Virus record (IMG/VR): IMGVR_UViG_3300046170_000369 | Coordinates: 1-62,031 of that record | Reading direction: 5' to 3' (one strand) | Origin: a virus | Length of the DNA: 62,031 nucleotides | In this document: one piece after another, positions 25,076-34,135 of the stretch | Layout of the letters: each line of letters opens with the position of its first letter | Numbering within the stretch: position 1 is the first letter of the stretch | Notes under the pieces: generated by a model | Database searches by the model: none | Seen by the model: only the letters and a program-made list of their open reading frames with translations | Told to the model about the DNA's origin: nothing | Translations under genes and position numbers: made by a program

Positions 25076-28000
25076 ATCTCCTGCTCACTAGTTAATATCT
25101 CAGAGTACTTGCCTTCTTTGGCGTACTTCTCTCTAAGGAAGTCAAAGATAGCTCCTGATGATTTACTTAAGTACTCAAAGTCTTTTATGCTTAACTTACC
25201 TTTGTAGTGGCTTGGTAGGAATCCATTCCTTCTGTAGTTATGTAGGGCATCTATGGTTGTGTACAATACGGCATGCTGAAGCTCTTCCGCTAGCACCCTG
25301 ATCATGTGCTGGAGTCTTTCGGCTTCTGTCATTTCTGTTCCGTCAGACTTAACATAACCATAATAGTTACCCATCATGATGTGTGGGTCTTCTTCCCCGC
25401 CCCTAGATAGAGGACTATACTGCCCGTACCTTGTAGGCACAGGTTGCCCCGCACGCTCTTTCTCAATACGAATCTGCTCAGTAACAGCCGCCCATTGCTC
25501 GTCAGTTGCCCATACTACATCAACATTATTAAGTTGCTTACGGAGTGGCTGTAGCATCTCCAGTACCCTTGCGGTACTCTCATCATCTACCAATTTGATT
25601 GCACGGACTAATGCATCGTATCCCTTAATTACTTTTCCTGGTTCTGCACCCTGTAGGAATTGTGTGCGGATGCGGTCACTCTCCTGTGCTGCGACTTCAG
25701 GATTTGGTTCACGCTCAGCACCTACCCTTTGTGAAGCAGTGACAATACCACTACCCCCACCCATATCACTACTGCCATCGTACACCCCAGCATCAAGAAC
25801 TCCTTCTTCTTTCTGCTCATCAACCTTATCGGTTACATACTCGTATACATTTCTGCCTGTTGCATCCTCTAAATCGCTTCTCCAATTTTCTAAAAACTTA
25901 GCATCGCCCTGAGAAAGTATTGTGCCCACTGCTAGTGGAGCATGCCCCACTTCTTCCTGCATATCCAGAAGAGTATTCGCTAGACTTTCATTGCTACTAG
26001 AAAGAATGTCCTCAGACCTTAAAGTCGATATCTCGTATCCATGCCCTGCATGAAATGTGTCCTCCCAAGTACTAAGCTCGGCCTTTACCCTGGATATATC
26101 TAGCTCAGTGGATTGACTTATATTTATTAAGCCCAATTGAGCAGCAGCCGATCGTACAGCGTCCTTGTTAATTCCACCACCGACAGCTTTTGCTGGCTCA
26201 TTAGGGTCATAGTTTTTCTCAAAGCTCTCCCTGAATGATGGATCATTAATTAGCCTATCAAGAATACCCTCAGAAAACTCTTTTGTTTTTTGGATCTTCT
26301 CCTCAACCAATCGCTTACTTTCCTCTAAGTCCTGTATCTCTTTATCTATATCGATCTGCTCCTGAAATACTAAATCACCCTCATTCAAAAGATTCACATC
26401 CGCTATATTATCAGCGTTCTGAATTATCTTTCTATTGTCTTCCCTTAATCCCTCGATTCGGTCATTTAGACTTTTAAGAACATCACTATAGCTTTTGCCT
26501 AAGCTTTCATCCTCAGTGCCGTCGACTGTTTCATTTATCTCTTCCTGAATCTCAGCCTTTAGTTCTTCAGTAATATCAGCAGGATTAACACGCTCTGTGT
26601 TATCAGAATCAAAAAAGTACCAGTAAAGAATGTCTAGTATATCCTGATGCAATGCACCTTCTTGATCTTTAACATTAAGTAGGTTCCTCAACTCGACAGC
26701 CTGCCTGACCTTTTCAGCCATAACCAACATCTCTTCCAGGGTAGGCAATGGAGGTATTCCACCATTCTCCATGAAGAAATTATAGATCGCACCCTCTTCA
26801 GTTATATCTAACTTATAAAGCTCAGGTAGTTTATTTCCGTACTGCTTGATCAAGCGGTCTTTTATTTCGTCAGGTATACTACCATCTTCAAAAAGTATAT
26901 TCCTTAGCGTCTTATATCCATAGGACTTGAACTCACTCCACCAATACGGAAGGTTAGAGTTAGGATTCTTATCTTTGGTTGCAATACCCTGGCTTGTTTT
27001 CTTTCCACCAAAAAGTTTCTTAAGGAAAGGATTATTACCCTCCTTACCATTATACATATGCTCCTCATAATCCGCACCGAGGTTGAGCTTTCCGCCATTC
27101 TTTGCACGCTTGCGAGCAGCCCAGAGTTGTTCAAATTGGGAAAGCTCTCTTATGCGAACCTGACCGCCCTGCTCTAATCCTTGAGTAAGGTAATCAAGAT
27201 ATGCCGATAGCTCAGGAAATTCAGCATATTTATTCTCAGCCAGCTTTTGCTGAATAAAACTTTTAATCTCATATATTCTTCTCTCAGCAAACTTTGCTAT
27301 ATCTGCTTTAGCTGCTTCTCTTTGGTCAGGCGGAAAATAAAGGTGAGCATATGGATTGTAACCTTCACTATCTGTAAGCTCCTCATTCTCAGGATCATTA
27401 TCGAATCTATATTTAGGATGACCATTCTCTACAGCTTTTACATTCTGCTCACGAACTGCGTCCATGAAGCTCTGCATGGTTGCGAAGTTTGAGTTAGCAG
27501 TAAAAAAGTTTTCACTCTCCAGAAGACCAACTACCTTAAAGGTTGCATCGCCCTCAAGCTGTACACCATCTCCATTATCTACAAAAGGACTACCCTCGTT
27601 TTGCCCTATAGTTGAAAAGCTACTCGATATATCACTTGGGTTAGGCTTTGTGAATGGATTAAATTTTCCACTGTTTCTATTTGAGGATTTATGGATAACG
27701 AGATTGTAGTTATCGAAACCGAAATGATTCTTTTCTTTCAGCTTCTTTATTTCCTCCCTTTTCTTGCCTTCTTTCTTTTTCTTGCTCTTATAGTAGATTG
27801 ATCGTACTGCGACCCGACCATAATGATCGACTACAACTATTGCTTTTTTTGAATACCCGTTTGCGTTACTTGTACCAATCAAGCCAAGCTCCTTGACCTG
27901 CTCTAGTACATCATCACCTGTAACTGGTATAAGTTCGCTCTCCAAGTACTCCTTCGGCGACATGTTTGAGCCACCGGAACTTGTTATACTAAATTGAACA

Positions 28001-29058
28001 CCTGCTACGCTATCCTCGATTACCGAGTTGCTGTAGGATATAAACTCATTCTTCTTTAGTGTTTTCTTCTTCTTTTGACCACCACCAGTTTGTCTAGTTT
28101 CTTGGGTTACTTCATACTTCTTACCGCCCATCTCTGAGACGATATTATTAAAGTGTTGAGCAAATATTCCGCTATTGCCTCTTATGTCAAATCTGCCCGA
28201 CTTTAACGGCATGCCTTTGATAAAGGTAGGCTTACCATCTAAGGTTTGATTTGTGCCAATATCACTTCCGAACTCTACTATATTACCATCATCATCAATA
28301 TAACCATACGCTACAGTTAGATCACCCTCCGCTCTTAGGGCTGGTTCACGAGTAAGTACAGTCGGTACAACACTATCTTTATGTACAAGCGTGTTGTCCT
28401 TTATAATATACCTGCCATCTTCAAGTCTTGTGTACAAGAAAGGTGGTTGCTTTGGCTTCTTTATTTTTAGCTTAGGTGGCTTAGGTGGCTTTATTACTGG
28501 GACGAGTTTATTATTCTCGATCCGTACAGTAGGATTGCGAAAGGCTGTGTATCGTCTGGCACCATTTACATCAGCTAAAGATTCAGGCTCAGAAAATACT
28601 TCTGCTTGGTTCTCAAGGTATCCCCATACGATGTCTCCATCCTCAGATACACTCTTTACTCTTCTTGGAGAACCCTTGTAGTTCCATAAAGTGTTAGGCT
28701 TAAATCTTTCTTTCCTCTCCTCGATTAACCTCTTTCTTTTCTCCTGCTCCTTTTGTTCAGATGTCTTCTTCTTTTTAAGTGTGGTTTTCTTGGTGGATGT
28801 TTTGTCGACTCCGCCTGTGTATTTTACCCTGCCATTCTTTACTTCAAAGTCTTCTCTTTGATTAAGGTAGGACTTGATGGCACTTTTCTCATCTCGGTTT
28901 TTTACTAAGCCTAACTCCTGATTTACAAACTCTGTAATCTTTTTGTTATCTTTGTCTGTCTCTCCTTTTACATCATCTACTATGCTGTTGTAGGTAGTTG
29001 CAACGCGAACCCGTGCTTTATAATCTAAGATCATCGTCACTGATGGTATCTCCATCAA
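24970..29058 (-). CDS. Giant virion protein, middle part (1,362-residue frame)
   Basis: Likely continuous with the frames on both sides. Upstream, removing one T at the site opposite 29027-29029 joins it to the 551-residue piece (SDDD then LDYKARVRVATTYN). The first 150 residues are basic and helical, and a Pro/Lys segment lies near 195. Near the end, LAEELQHAVLY sits where related giant proteins carry a zinc-protease-like HExxH; the first His is Glu here, so activity is doubtful. Remaining sequence is acidic helices. Function inferred only from size, place and resemblance to ejected phage proteins. Confidence 0.65.
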   Translation of the reverse strand: MMEIPSVTMILDYKARVRVATTYNSIVDDVKGETDKDNKKITEFVNQELGLVKNRDEKSAIKSYLNQREDFEVKNGRVKYTGGVDKTSTKKTTLKKKKTSEQKEQEKRKRLIEERKERFKPNTLWNYKGSPRRVKSVSEDGDIVWGYLENQAEVFSEPESLADVNGARRYTAFRNPTVRIENNKLVPVIKPPKPPKLKIKKPKQPPFLYTRLEDGRYIIKDNTLVHKDSVVPTVLTREPALRAEGDLTVAYGYIDDDGNIVEFGSDIGTNQTLDGKPTFIKGMPLKSGRFDIRGNSGIFAQHFNNIVSEMGGKKYEVTQETRQTGGGQKKKKTLKKNEFISYSNSVIEDSVAGVQFSITSSGGSNMSPKEYLESELIPVTGDDVLEQVKELGLIGTSNANGYSKKAIVVVDHYGRVAVRSIYYKSKKKKEGKKREEIKKLKEKNHFGFDNYNLVIHKSSNRNSGKFNPFTKPNPSDISSSFSTIGQNEGSPFVDNGDGVQLEGDATFKVVGLLESENFFTANSNFATMQSFMDAVREQNVKAVENGHPKYRFDNDPENEELTDSEGYNPYAHLYFPPDQREAAKADIAKFAERRIYEIKSFIQQKLAENKYAEFPELSAYLDYLTQGLEQGGQVRIRELSQFEQLWAARKRAKNGGKLNLGADYEEHMYNGKEGNNPFLKKLFGGKKTSQGIATKDKNPNSNLPYWWSEFKSYGYKTLRNILFEDGSIPDEIKDRLIKQYGNKLPELYKLDITEEGAIYNFFMENGGIPPLPTLEEMLVMAEKVRQAVELRNLLNVKDQEGALHQDILDILYWYFFDSDNTERVNPADITEELKAEIQEEINETVDGTEDESLGKSYSDVLKSLNDRIEGLREDNRKIIQNADNIADVNLLNEGDLVFQEQIDIDKEIQDLEESKRLVEEKIQKTKEFSEGILDRLINDPSFRESFEKNYDPNEPAKAVGGGINKDAVRSAAAQLGLINISQSTELDISRVKAELSTWEDTFHAGHGYEISTLRSEDILSSSNESLANTLLDMQEEVGHAPLAVGTILSQGDAKFLENWRSDLEDATGRNVYEYVTDKVDEQKEEGVLDAGVYDGSSDMGGGSGIVTASQRVGAEREPNPEVAAQESDRIRTQFLQGAEPGKVIKGYDALVRAIKLVDDESTARVLEMLQPLRKQLNNVDVVWATDEQWAAVTEQIRIEKERAGQPVPTRYGQYSPLSRGGEEDPHIMMGNYYGYVKSDGTEMTEAERLQHMIRVLAEELQHAVLYTTIDALHNYRRNGFLPSHYKGKLSIKDFEYLSKSSGAIFDFLREKYAKEGKYSEILTSEQEMWASYAIDANFRAEIENLKLPKEFPCLDTEQPSKG

Positions 29059-30673
29059 TAGTGTGCTTGTTCTTAGTAAGCTCTGTCTCTAATGCCGAAG
29101 CGTCTGCAAATTGCTGGTCACCATAATAAGGGCTACCTTCCTCAGAACGCATAACCTTATCAATAAACTCAAGCTGTTTCCACGGCTCATCCCTGGATGG
29201 AAATTGCCACTCACCATCTCCGTCCTTAAATGGTTTCCGTTCCTTATCAGCCTTCTCCTTTAATGCCCTGCGGGCAACCTGCGTAGCTTTCTCTTTAGAA
29301 TCTTCGCTAAAGTTATCAACTGTTCTCTTGAGTCCCTTGAAGTGGATACCTTCACCATCTTCATAATCTACCTCTGCTAGTTGTTCGCCACCATCAGGAT
29401 TTAATATCTTACCATCCTTATAGTCATATACCTCATCTACAGTGATTGATGGTTCTTCTTGCTCCTGCTTTTCCCGAAGTTTATTTAAAGCCTTTTGTCG
29501 CTTGGCCTCTCTTTTCGCACCTCCGTCTGGAGATGTAAACTTATTTAGGTTAGCACGAAGCTCATCAAGTGCAGATAGGTCGCCTGCTTTTAATTTATCT
29601 TTTACAACTTTATTTAGTGTTTCGGTTAGATCAATACTTCCTTCACCACTACCTTCTTCGTCTAGGTTATACTCAGTAGCCGATTGAAACTCACCATCGT
29701 ACCACTTTACTACAATCTCATAAGGTCTTCCTTCTTCATCCCATACCTTTATCTTAGATGTCTGAACCTCGCGTCCGACTTGACCGCCCATGGTTGAGCG
29801 TTTAGTCTCCTTTGTGGTTTCCCACTTACTCTCCTCTTGTACATCTTCTTGTACAACCTCAGTAGTATCCTCATCAGTATCAAAAAAGTCTTTAACTACA
29901 GGATACAAATAACTCTTCTGTCCTTCTAATCTTTCCTCACCATCAACTGACTCTAAGTTTAAAGTTTCTCCACTAACACCAGTAACCTTGTACAACTTAT
30001 CGTTGTTAATGTTTCTTACAGTATCTCCAACAGACTGAGTAAAGGTTCTATCCAGCTTACTGATGTCCTCCTGCACCTCAGGAGTAGGCTCAATCTTTTG
30101 CTTCTTAGCTTCCTCTACATTCTTCTGAAATTTCCTACGAAGGATTTCCCTAGACTTATACAGATCGCTGATACCGCCAGCTACATCTGTACCCATCTTC
30201 ATCTGAGCACCACCAATAAATCCCAATGCGCCAGCCTCAACTAGGTGCTTCATATCCTGGTCTGTCCAGGGTTCACCCGTATGATCTTTCTCTACAAACA
30301 TTTGCAGAGCTTCCTGTGCAGCCTCTGTAAGCGACTCACCAGCCCCTGTTTGTGCAGTGCGAAGTGCATTACGACCAAGACCCTTAGCTAAATCTTTAGT
30401 AAAGATAGCACCCTCAGGCATCGAATCAACAAATGATGCTACAAGCCCAGTTGCCTTTTCCCTTCCAATACGATTGGTAAGTTTAGATGCTAAGAATGTA
30501 GGAACGATGGAATCCAAAGAACCCATCGCTGCACCTGCAACTGTGGACTTAGTACGAGCCTCAGCAGGTGACATATACAAAGGATCATCCTGATCCAACT
30601 TGTGTATATTGATATAAATCACTATATACATGACCTGTGTTCTGAGTGCCACTTGTTGCCACACCTGTCCCAA
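29018..30673 (-). CDS. Giant virion protein, upstream part (551-residue frame)
   Basis: The true reading starts about residue 25 (KLDQDDPLYMSPAEART), joining the frame upstream (HVYSDLYQYT) by loss of one base near 30600. An Ala/Gly-rich amphipathic stretch (GAAMGSLDSIVPTFLA to GALGFIGGAQMKM, residues 45-160) may interact with membrane. The rest is acidic and helical. Such a segment near the N-terminal part is typical of large phage ejection proteins. Confidence 0.6.
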   Translation of the reverse strand: MGQVWQQVALRTQVMYIVIYINIHKLDQDDPLYMSPAEARTKSTVAGAAMGSLDSIVPTFLASKLTNRIGREKATGLVASFVDSMPEGAIFTKDLAKGLGRNALRTAQTGAGESLTEAAQEALQMFVEKDHTGEPWTDQDMKHLVEAGALGFIGGAQMKMGTDVAGGISDLYKSREILRRKFQKNVEEAKKQKIEPTPEVQEDISKLDRTFTQSVGDTVRNINNDKLYKVTGVSGETLNLESVDGEERLEGQKSYLYPVVKDFFDTDEDTTEVVQEDVQEESKWETTKETKRSTMGGQVGREVQTSKIKVWDEEGRPYEIVVKWYDGEFQSATEYNLDEEGSGEGSIDLTETLNKVVKDKLKAGDLSALDELRANLNKFTSPDGGAKREAKRQKALNKLREKQEQEEPSITVDEVYDYKDGKILNPDGGEQLAEVDYEDGEGIHFKGLKRTVDNFSEDSKEKATQVARRALKEKADKERKPFKDGDGEWQFPSRDEPWKQLEFIDKVMRSEEGSPYYGDQQFADASALETELTKNKHTIDGDTISDDDLRL

Positions 30674-30842
30674 ATGCTACTTGCCCTGCCTTCTTAGCAG
30701 CATCTCCCTTGATCTTTTTATCTATCTGGGCTGAGAAAGCACCACCTATTTTATCTTTTACTTCATCCGCTATCTCGATCCTTGATTTCACTGATTGCTT
30801 TCTTTTTACCTGCCTGTACTGCAACAGCACCTGCACCACCAC
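30585..30842 (-). CDS. Giant virion protein, fragment in a third frame
   Basis: Residues from about IEIADEVKDKIGGAF to SDLYQYT are natural. They continue the frame ending at 30763 and precede the frame starting near 30600. Breaks lie at 30780-30781 and 30600-30601, each cured by one base. It is not a separate gene. Confidence 0.5.
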   Translation of the reverse strand: MVVQVLLQYRQVKRKQSVKSRIEIADEVKDKIGGAFSAQIDKKIKGDAAKKAGQVAFGTGVATSGTQNTGHVYSDLYQYTQVGSG

Positions 30843-30978
30843 CTGCTACCAAGGAAGCAATCACATCTGCTCCAGAAGCTAATGCTTCACCAGAACCAGA
30901 AGCAAGCCACCGACCCATGGGGCCAAAGTCGCCCTCATCTAACATATGCTCAAAAGCTAGTGAGAACTTTCCACGCAT
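30763..30978 (-). CDS. Giant virion protein, fragment in a second frame
   Basis: The open frame extends upstream to about 31047, starting with DTEENLLKKAQANF, which continues GLAAGALGAG of the preceding piece after loss of one base at 31048-31049. It holds an Ala/Gly-rich hydrophobic segment (ADVIASLVAGGGAGAVAV), possibly membrane-active. It is not a separate gene. Confidence 0.5.
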   Translation of the reverse strand: MRGKFSLAFEHMLDEGDFGPMGRWLASGSGEALASGADVIASLVAGGGAGAVAVQAGKKKAISEIKDRDSG

Positions 30979-31039
30979 GGATGAGCCACGAAGACTGCCC
31001 TGTTCAAAGTTTGCCTGTGCTTTTTTCAGTAAGTTTTCT

Positions 31040-31393
31040 TCAGTGTCTTCCTGCGCCTAATGCACCTGCTGCTAATCCGAGGACAGCCTGATAGCCACCT
31101 TGCATTGAGTCAATACCACTACCAAAGCCTCTGGAAAACTCTTCTCCTGCTGTTCCAAAAAAACCAGCTCCTGCTAAGTAATCAGGTGCTTTTAGTTCTA
31201 CACGCCTGCGGGCACGCTGAAAGTCCTCCTCATACCTGTCCCAATCAGGATTATTGTTGGTGTCTTTGTATGTCTTTTGTACAAGATATGAAGTAAGTTG
31301 AAAATCATCCCAGTCGGCTGCAGGATGACCAATTTCCTTTAACTGTTCTCTGTACCGTTCAGTTCTTGCACTCGAATAATATCCATCCTCCAT
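31040..31393 (-). CDS. Giant virion protein, N-terminal piece (117-residue frame)
   Basis: Starts MEDGYYSSARTERYREQ, with a TGA in its own frame just upstream, so this is probably the true start of the giant protein. A charged helical head is followed by a Gly/Phe-rich stretch (AGAGFFGTAGEEFSRGFGSG). If the breaks downstream are repaired the product runs to 18104, about 4,430 residues. Confidence 0.6.
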   Translation of the reverse strand: MEDGYYSSARTERYREQLKEIGHPAADWDDFQLTSYLVQKTYKDTNNNPDWDRYEEDFQRARRRVELKAPDYLAGAGFFGTAGEEFSRGFGSGIDSMQGGYQAVLGLAAGALGAGRH

Positions 31394-31400
31394 AAGTCAT

Positions 31401-32024
31401 TTATCCACTTCTTCTGCCAAAAGGTTTTTGTCTAATAAATTTATTTTCTTCCAGAGTATCTTGCAGTTCTTGATTAGTTTTCCTTCGCCTTATAACTTTT
31501 TCCTTTTCAAATTTTTGCTCTATATTTTCTTCAGGAAAATCCATTGCTTCTGGCTCAGGTAATTCTACATTTTCAGAGCCTTGTCCTGGATCACTCATTT
31601 CTGGATTAAAATTAGGAGCAGTACCCACATCTAACATCTGCAAGTTCATCTCTGTCTCAGGAATAACATCCTTAAACATATTAAGATAGCTTTTGAGATT
31701 ACTCTCTGCCATGCGTATTGTATCTGGACTTGCAGTCTGTAGGCTTGTAAGCAACTCCATTGCCTTGTTGATTTTCTCTTGCTGCTCCTGCTCAGCTACT
31801 GAAACCTGATCATCAAATGTCTTTCCTTTTCTTCGTGCAACCTGACGGGCAAACTCTATTTTCTGTGCTCCAGTAAGACTGCTGTATGTCTTGATAATGT
31901 CTTCATCTGACATCTTGTCCTTACTAAAAGTCGGGCCACCAGAGATACTAATATCTCCTTCATCTAATGCTGTATCCCAATCATAACCAGACTCACCAAA
32001 ATTTTCATTCGGTGTCCAAATCAT
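31401..32024 (-). CDS. Late helical protein of unknown function (207 aa)
   Basis: Acidic N-terminus (YDWDTALDEGD), helical centre with EQEQQEKINKAMELL, then a Pro/Glu-rich linker. The last residues (RQKPFGRRSG) look unnatural; removing one T opposite 31437-31439 gives NLLAEEVDK and a TGA just before the giant gene. It overlaps the previous gene by 20 bases, and a fusion with it is possible. Probably an internal virion protein. Confidence 0.55.
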   Translation of the reverse strand: MIWTPNENFGESGYDWDTALDEGDISISGGPTFSKDKMSDEDIIKTYSSLTGAQKIEFARQVARRKGKTFDDQVSVAEQEQQEKINKAMELLTSLQTASPDTIRMAESNLKSYLNMFKDVIPETEMNLQMLDVGTAPNFNPEMSDPGQGSENVELPEPEAMDFPEENIEQKFEKEKVIRRRKTNQELQDTLEENKFIRQKPFGRRSG

Positions 32025-32583
32025 TATCTTCTATATTAGTCCTTAAAAAGTCTTCTGCCCGAGCACCTTTCATGGCATCGAGTTCGTCCTGCATACTCTT
32101 TATCTGATTCCCTAGAATAGAAGCTCTTTGGTTATTAAGCTTCATTTGATCTACCCCTGCTGTGTTACTTACTAAAGTATTCATCAGCTTCATAGTGTCT
32201 AGGTTAGTCTTGAGCTTTAACTGCTTCATCTTCTCCTCGTGCGTCTCCTTGCCTCCACGCTCATTCCATAAAAACTGTTCTTTTTCTTTTAACTTGCGCT
32301 CAGTTTCTTCTGCTAGTTTCTTTCTTTTCTCAAACTCGTAATCTATATTAGCCCTCCTACGCATATTGGCTATATTGTCTCTAGCTATCTGTCTGTTGAA
32401 TTGCTGTTGGTCACGCATCGCAGTGAACTGGTTGTTCGCTCTTTGCTGCAGCGCATTGTACAAGGGTTGTGAGTTAGGCTTAACTACACCACCACGCATA
32501 TTCACTAACTGCTTAGGCTGTACTTGACCAACTTGTTGCCTTTGATAATCGGCAGGAACTGGTGACCATTTTATTGGGTTCAT
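32005..32583 (-). CDS. Late Gln/Lys-rich helical protein (192 aa)
   Basis: Strongly helical with long runs suited to a coiled coil (about 70-135: RRANIDYEFEKRKKLAEETE and onward). Pro- and Gln-rich N-terminus. No family recognised. It lies in a run of helical proteins between the 1,334-residue virion protein and the giant protein, a place typical of internal core or ejection proteins. Its ATG overlaps the upstream TGA. Confidence 0.6.
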   Translation of the reverse strand: MNPIKWSPVPADYQRQQVGQVQPKQLVNMRGGVVKPNSQPLYNALQQRANNQFTAMRDQQQFNRQIARDNIANMRRRANIDYEFEKRKKLAEETERKLKEKEQFLWNERGGKETHEEKMKQLKLKTNLDTMKLMNTLVSNTAGVDQMKLNNQRASILGNQIKSMQDELDAMKGARAEDFLRTNIEDNDLDTE

Positions 32584-33638
32584 GATATCGCAGGGTCGTT
32601 AGGGTCAGGATCCACTGAATCAGGTGTACCATCACCATCAGTATCTGTCTCATCGTCATCTGGCCAAATATTTCCCAGTTCGTCAAAGACATCTACAACA
32701 TCGGTGACCAAATCAATAAATGATTGGTCGCCACTTTGTTGCCCTAAGGTTTGGAGTTGTGACATTAGAGCAGCCGCACCCTCTGAATCATAAGTTGGCA
32801 CTACAGGCCTGTCTGTAGTCAGTGGATTCACTCCTCCAGATACCGTCGATTTTGTTGCATTCATTTGTTGAGTCAAAGCATTAAGCTTATCAACAATTCT
32901 TATATATTCAGGATCAGTCGAGTTAAGGTTTTTTATAGCATTTGCTATTTCATCAATGTTCTCGAATTTGCCATCCATGATTTCACGAAATGCTTTGTCT
33001 TCAGCACCAATCTGAGCAATCATTCCAGCAACCTGAGATTGTAATAGACTTATGTATGTGTCTGGATTTGGATTATTTGCAATCAAGTCGAGCACTTCAA
33101 ACTGTTTTTGCCACCATTCTTCAGCATTCTGTACATCTATCTCACCCTTCTGTGCCATCAATTCAACATACTCCTTGGCAAGTTGTACGATAAAGTCAGT
33201 CTCCTCAGGAGTCTTACCAATGACGGCAGCAAAATCATTACGCATCTTAGCCAGAGCATCCTGTGCTGTCTTACCAAACTGATACTCACGAAGATCGGCT
33301 GCATCAATAATATCCTTACTCAATGCAGAACGATCACGAGAAGCACGCATATTAGCATCTACTAATAAACGATTAGTTGCATTGTTAGTACCACTCATTC
33401 CTGCACGCATGGCATTTAGATTATCACCACGCAGAGAATCAGTTATATCCTGAAATTGAGTGTTAAGACCAGAAAGCTGTTTTCTTTCAAGCTCATTATT
33501 TAACTGATTAACTGCATCTAAGTTTTCCTGATTGATTTTCTCCTTTAATTTCAGTTCGTCATAGGCATCATCAAATCTTTCGACATAACCTGCAGTCAGT
33601 GCATCTGCTCGGGATGGAATATTAAGCTCCTCGATCAT
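32580..33638 (-). CDS. Late helical protein with C-terminal calcium-type Asp repeats (352 aa)
   Basis: Residues 1-300 are long charged helices. The tail DETDTDGDGTPDSVDPDPND is the Asp-rich signature of thrombospondin type 3 / dockerin-like calcium loops. The 159-residue frame upstream could be its N-terminal part: the codons just before this ATG read naturally (ATEVGEM), and one extra T in the intergenic TTAG would join them. A virion structural or ejection role is inferred from context. Confidence 0.6.
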   Translation of the reverse strand: MIEELNIPSRADALTAGYVERFDDAYDELKLKEKINQENLDAVNQLNNELERKQLSGLNTQFQDITDSLRGDNLNAMRAGMSGTNNATNRLLVDANMRASRDRSALSKDIIDAADLREYQFGKTAQDALAKMRNDFAAVIGKTPEETDFIVQLAKEYVELMAQKGEIDVQNAEEWWQKQFEVLDLIANNPNPDTYISLLQSQVAGMIAQIGAEDKAFREIMDGKFENIDEIANAIKNLNSTDPEYIRIVDKLNALTQQMNATKSTVSGGVNPLTTDRPVVPTYDSEGAAALMSQLQTLGQQSGDQSFIDLVTDVVDVFDELGNIWPDDDETDTDGDGTPDSVDPDPNDPAIS

Positions 33639-33655
33639 CTCACCAACTTCAGTAG

Positions 33656-34135
33656 CTAATCATTATCTACATCATCCTGAGTAGCGGGGCGGGTAGTATT
33701 TAAATTTCCTGTAACATCATCAAATGTTTCCCTACCAGGAGTATTCTCCAAAAAACTATTTATAGTATCATCTACTGATGCAGTACCGAATAAATCACCT
33801 GCGTCTGCTGCATCGAAGAAGCTAGTAGAATCGTTGAAGTTATCAAGCGTACCATCAAAATCAAAATCAAATGCATTTAGGTCTGTATTACCACGAGTGC
33901 TTGCAAACCAGTCATCCCATCCCTGCTGTTTTGCTTCACCCAATCCTGTAAAAAAAGCATCATTCTCACTACCTACAGGATTATTACTCCAGAAGTCCTC
34001 AACATAAGACTTGCCCGCTTGATTAGCAGCATCAAAACCGCCACTATAAAAATCAGAAGCAAGCTGATTACCTCCGTATCCTTTGTTTTTTAAGAAGCTC
34101 TGCTTGTCGGTATCTGTTATAAAATAGTTGTTCAT
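33656..34135 (-). CDS. Late acidic protein of unknown function (159 aa)
   Basis: Rich in Asp, Asn, Phe and Gly (DFDFDGTLDNFNDST), low complexity toward the C-terminus. It is coupled to the upstream gene by ATGA. It may be the N-terminal part of the 352-residue protein if a base is missing near 33650. No family recognised. Confidence 0.55.
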   Translation of the reverse strand: MNNYFITDTDKQSFLKNKGYGGNQLASDFYSGGFDAANQAGKSYVEDFWSNNPVGSENDAFFTGLGEAKQQGWDDWFASTRGNTDLNAFDFDFDGTLDNFNDSTSFFDAADAGDLFGTASVDDTINSFLENTPGRETFDDVTGNLNTTRPATQDDVDND

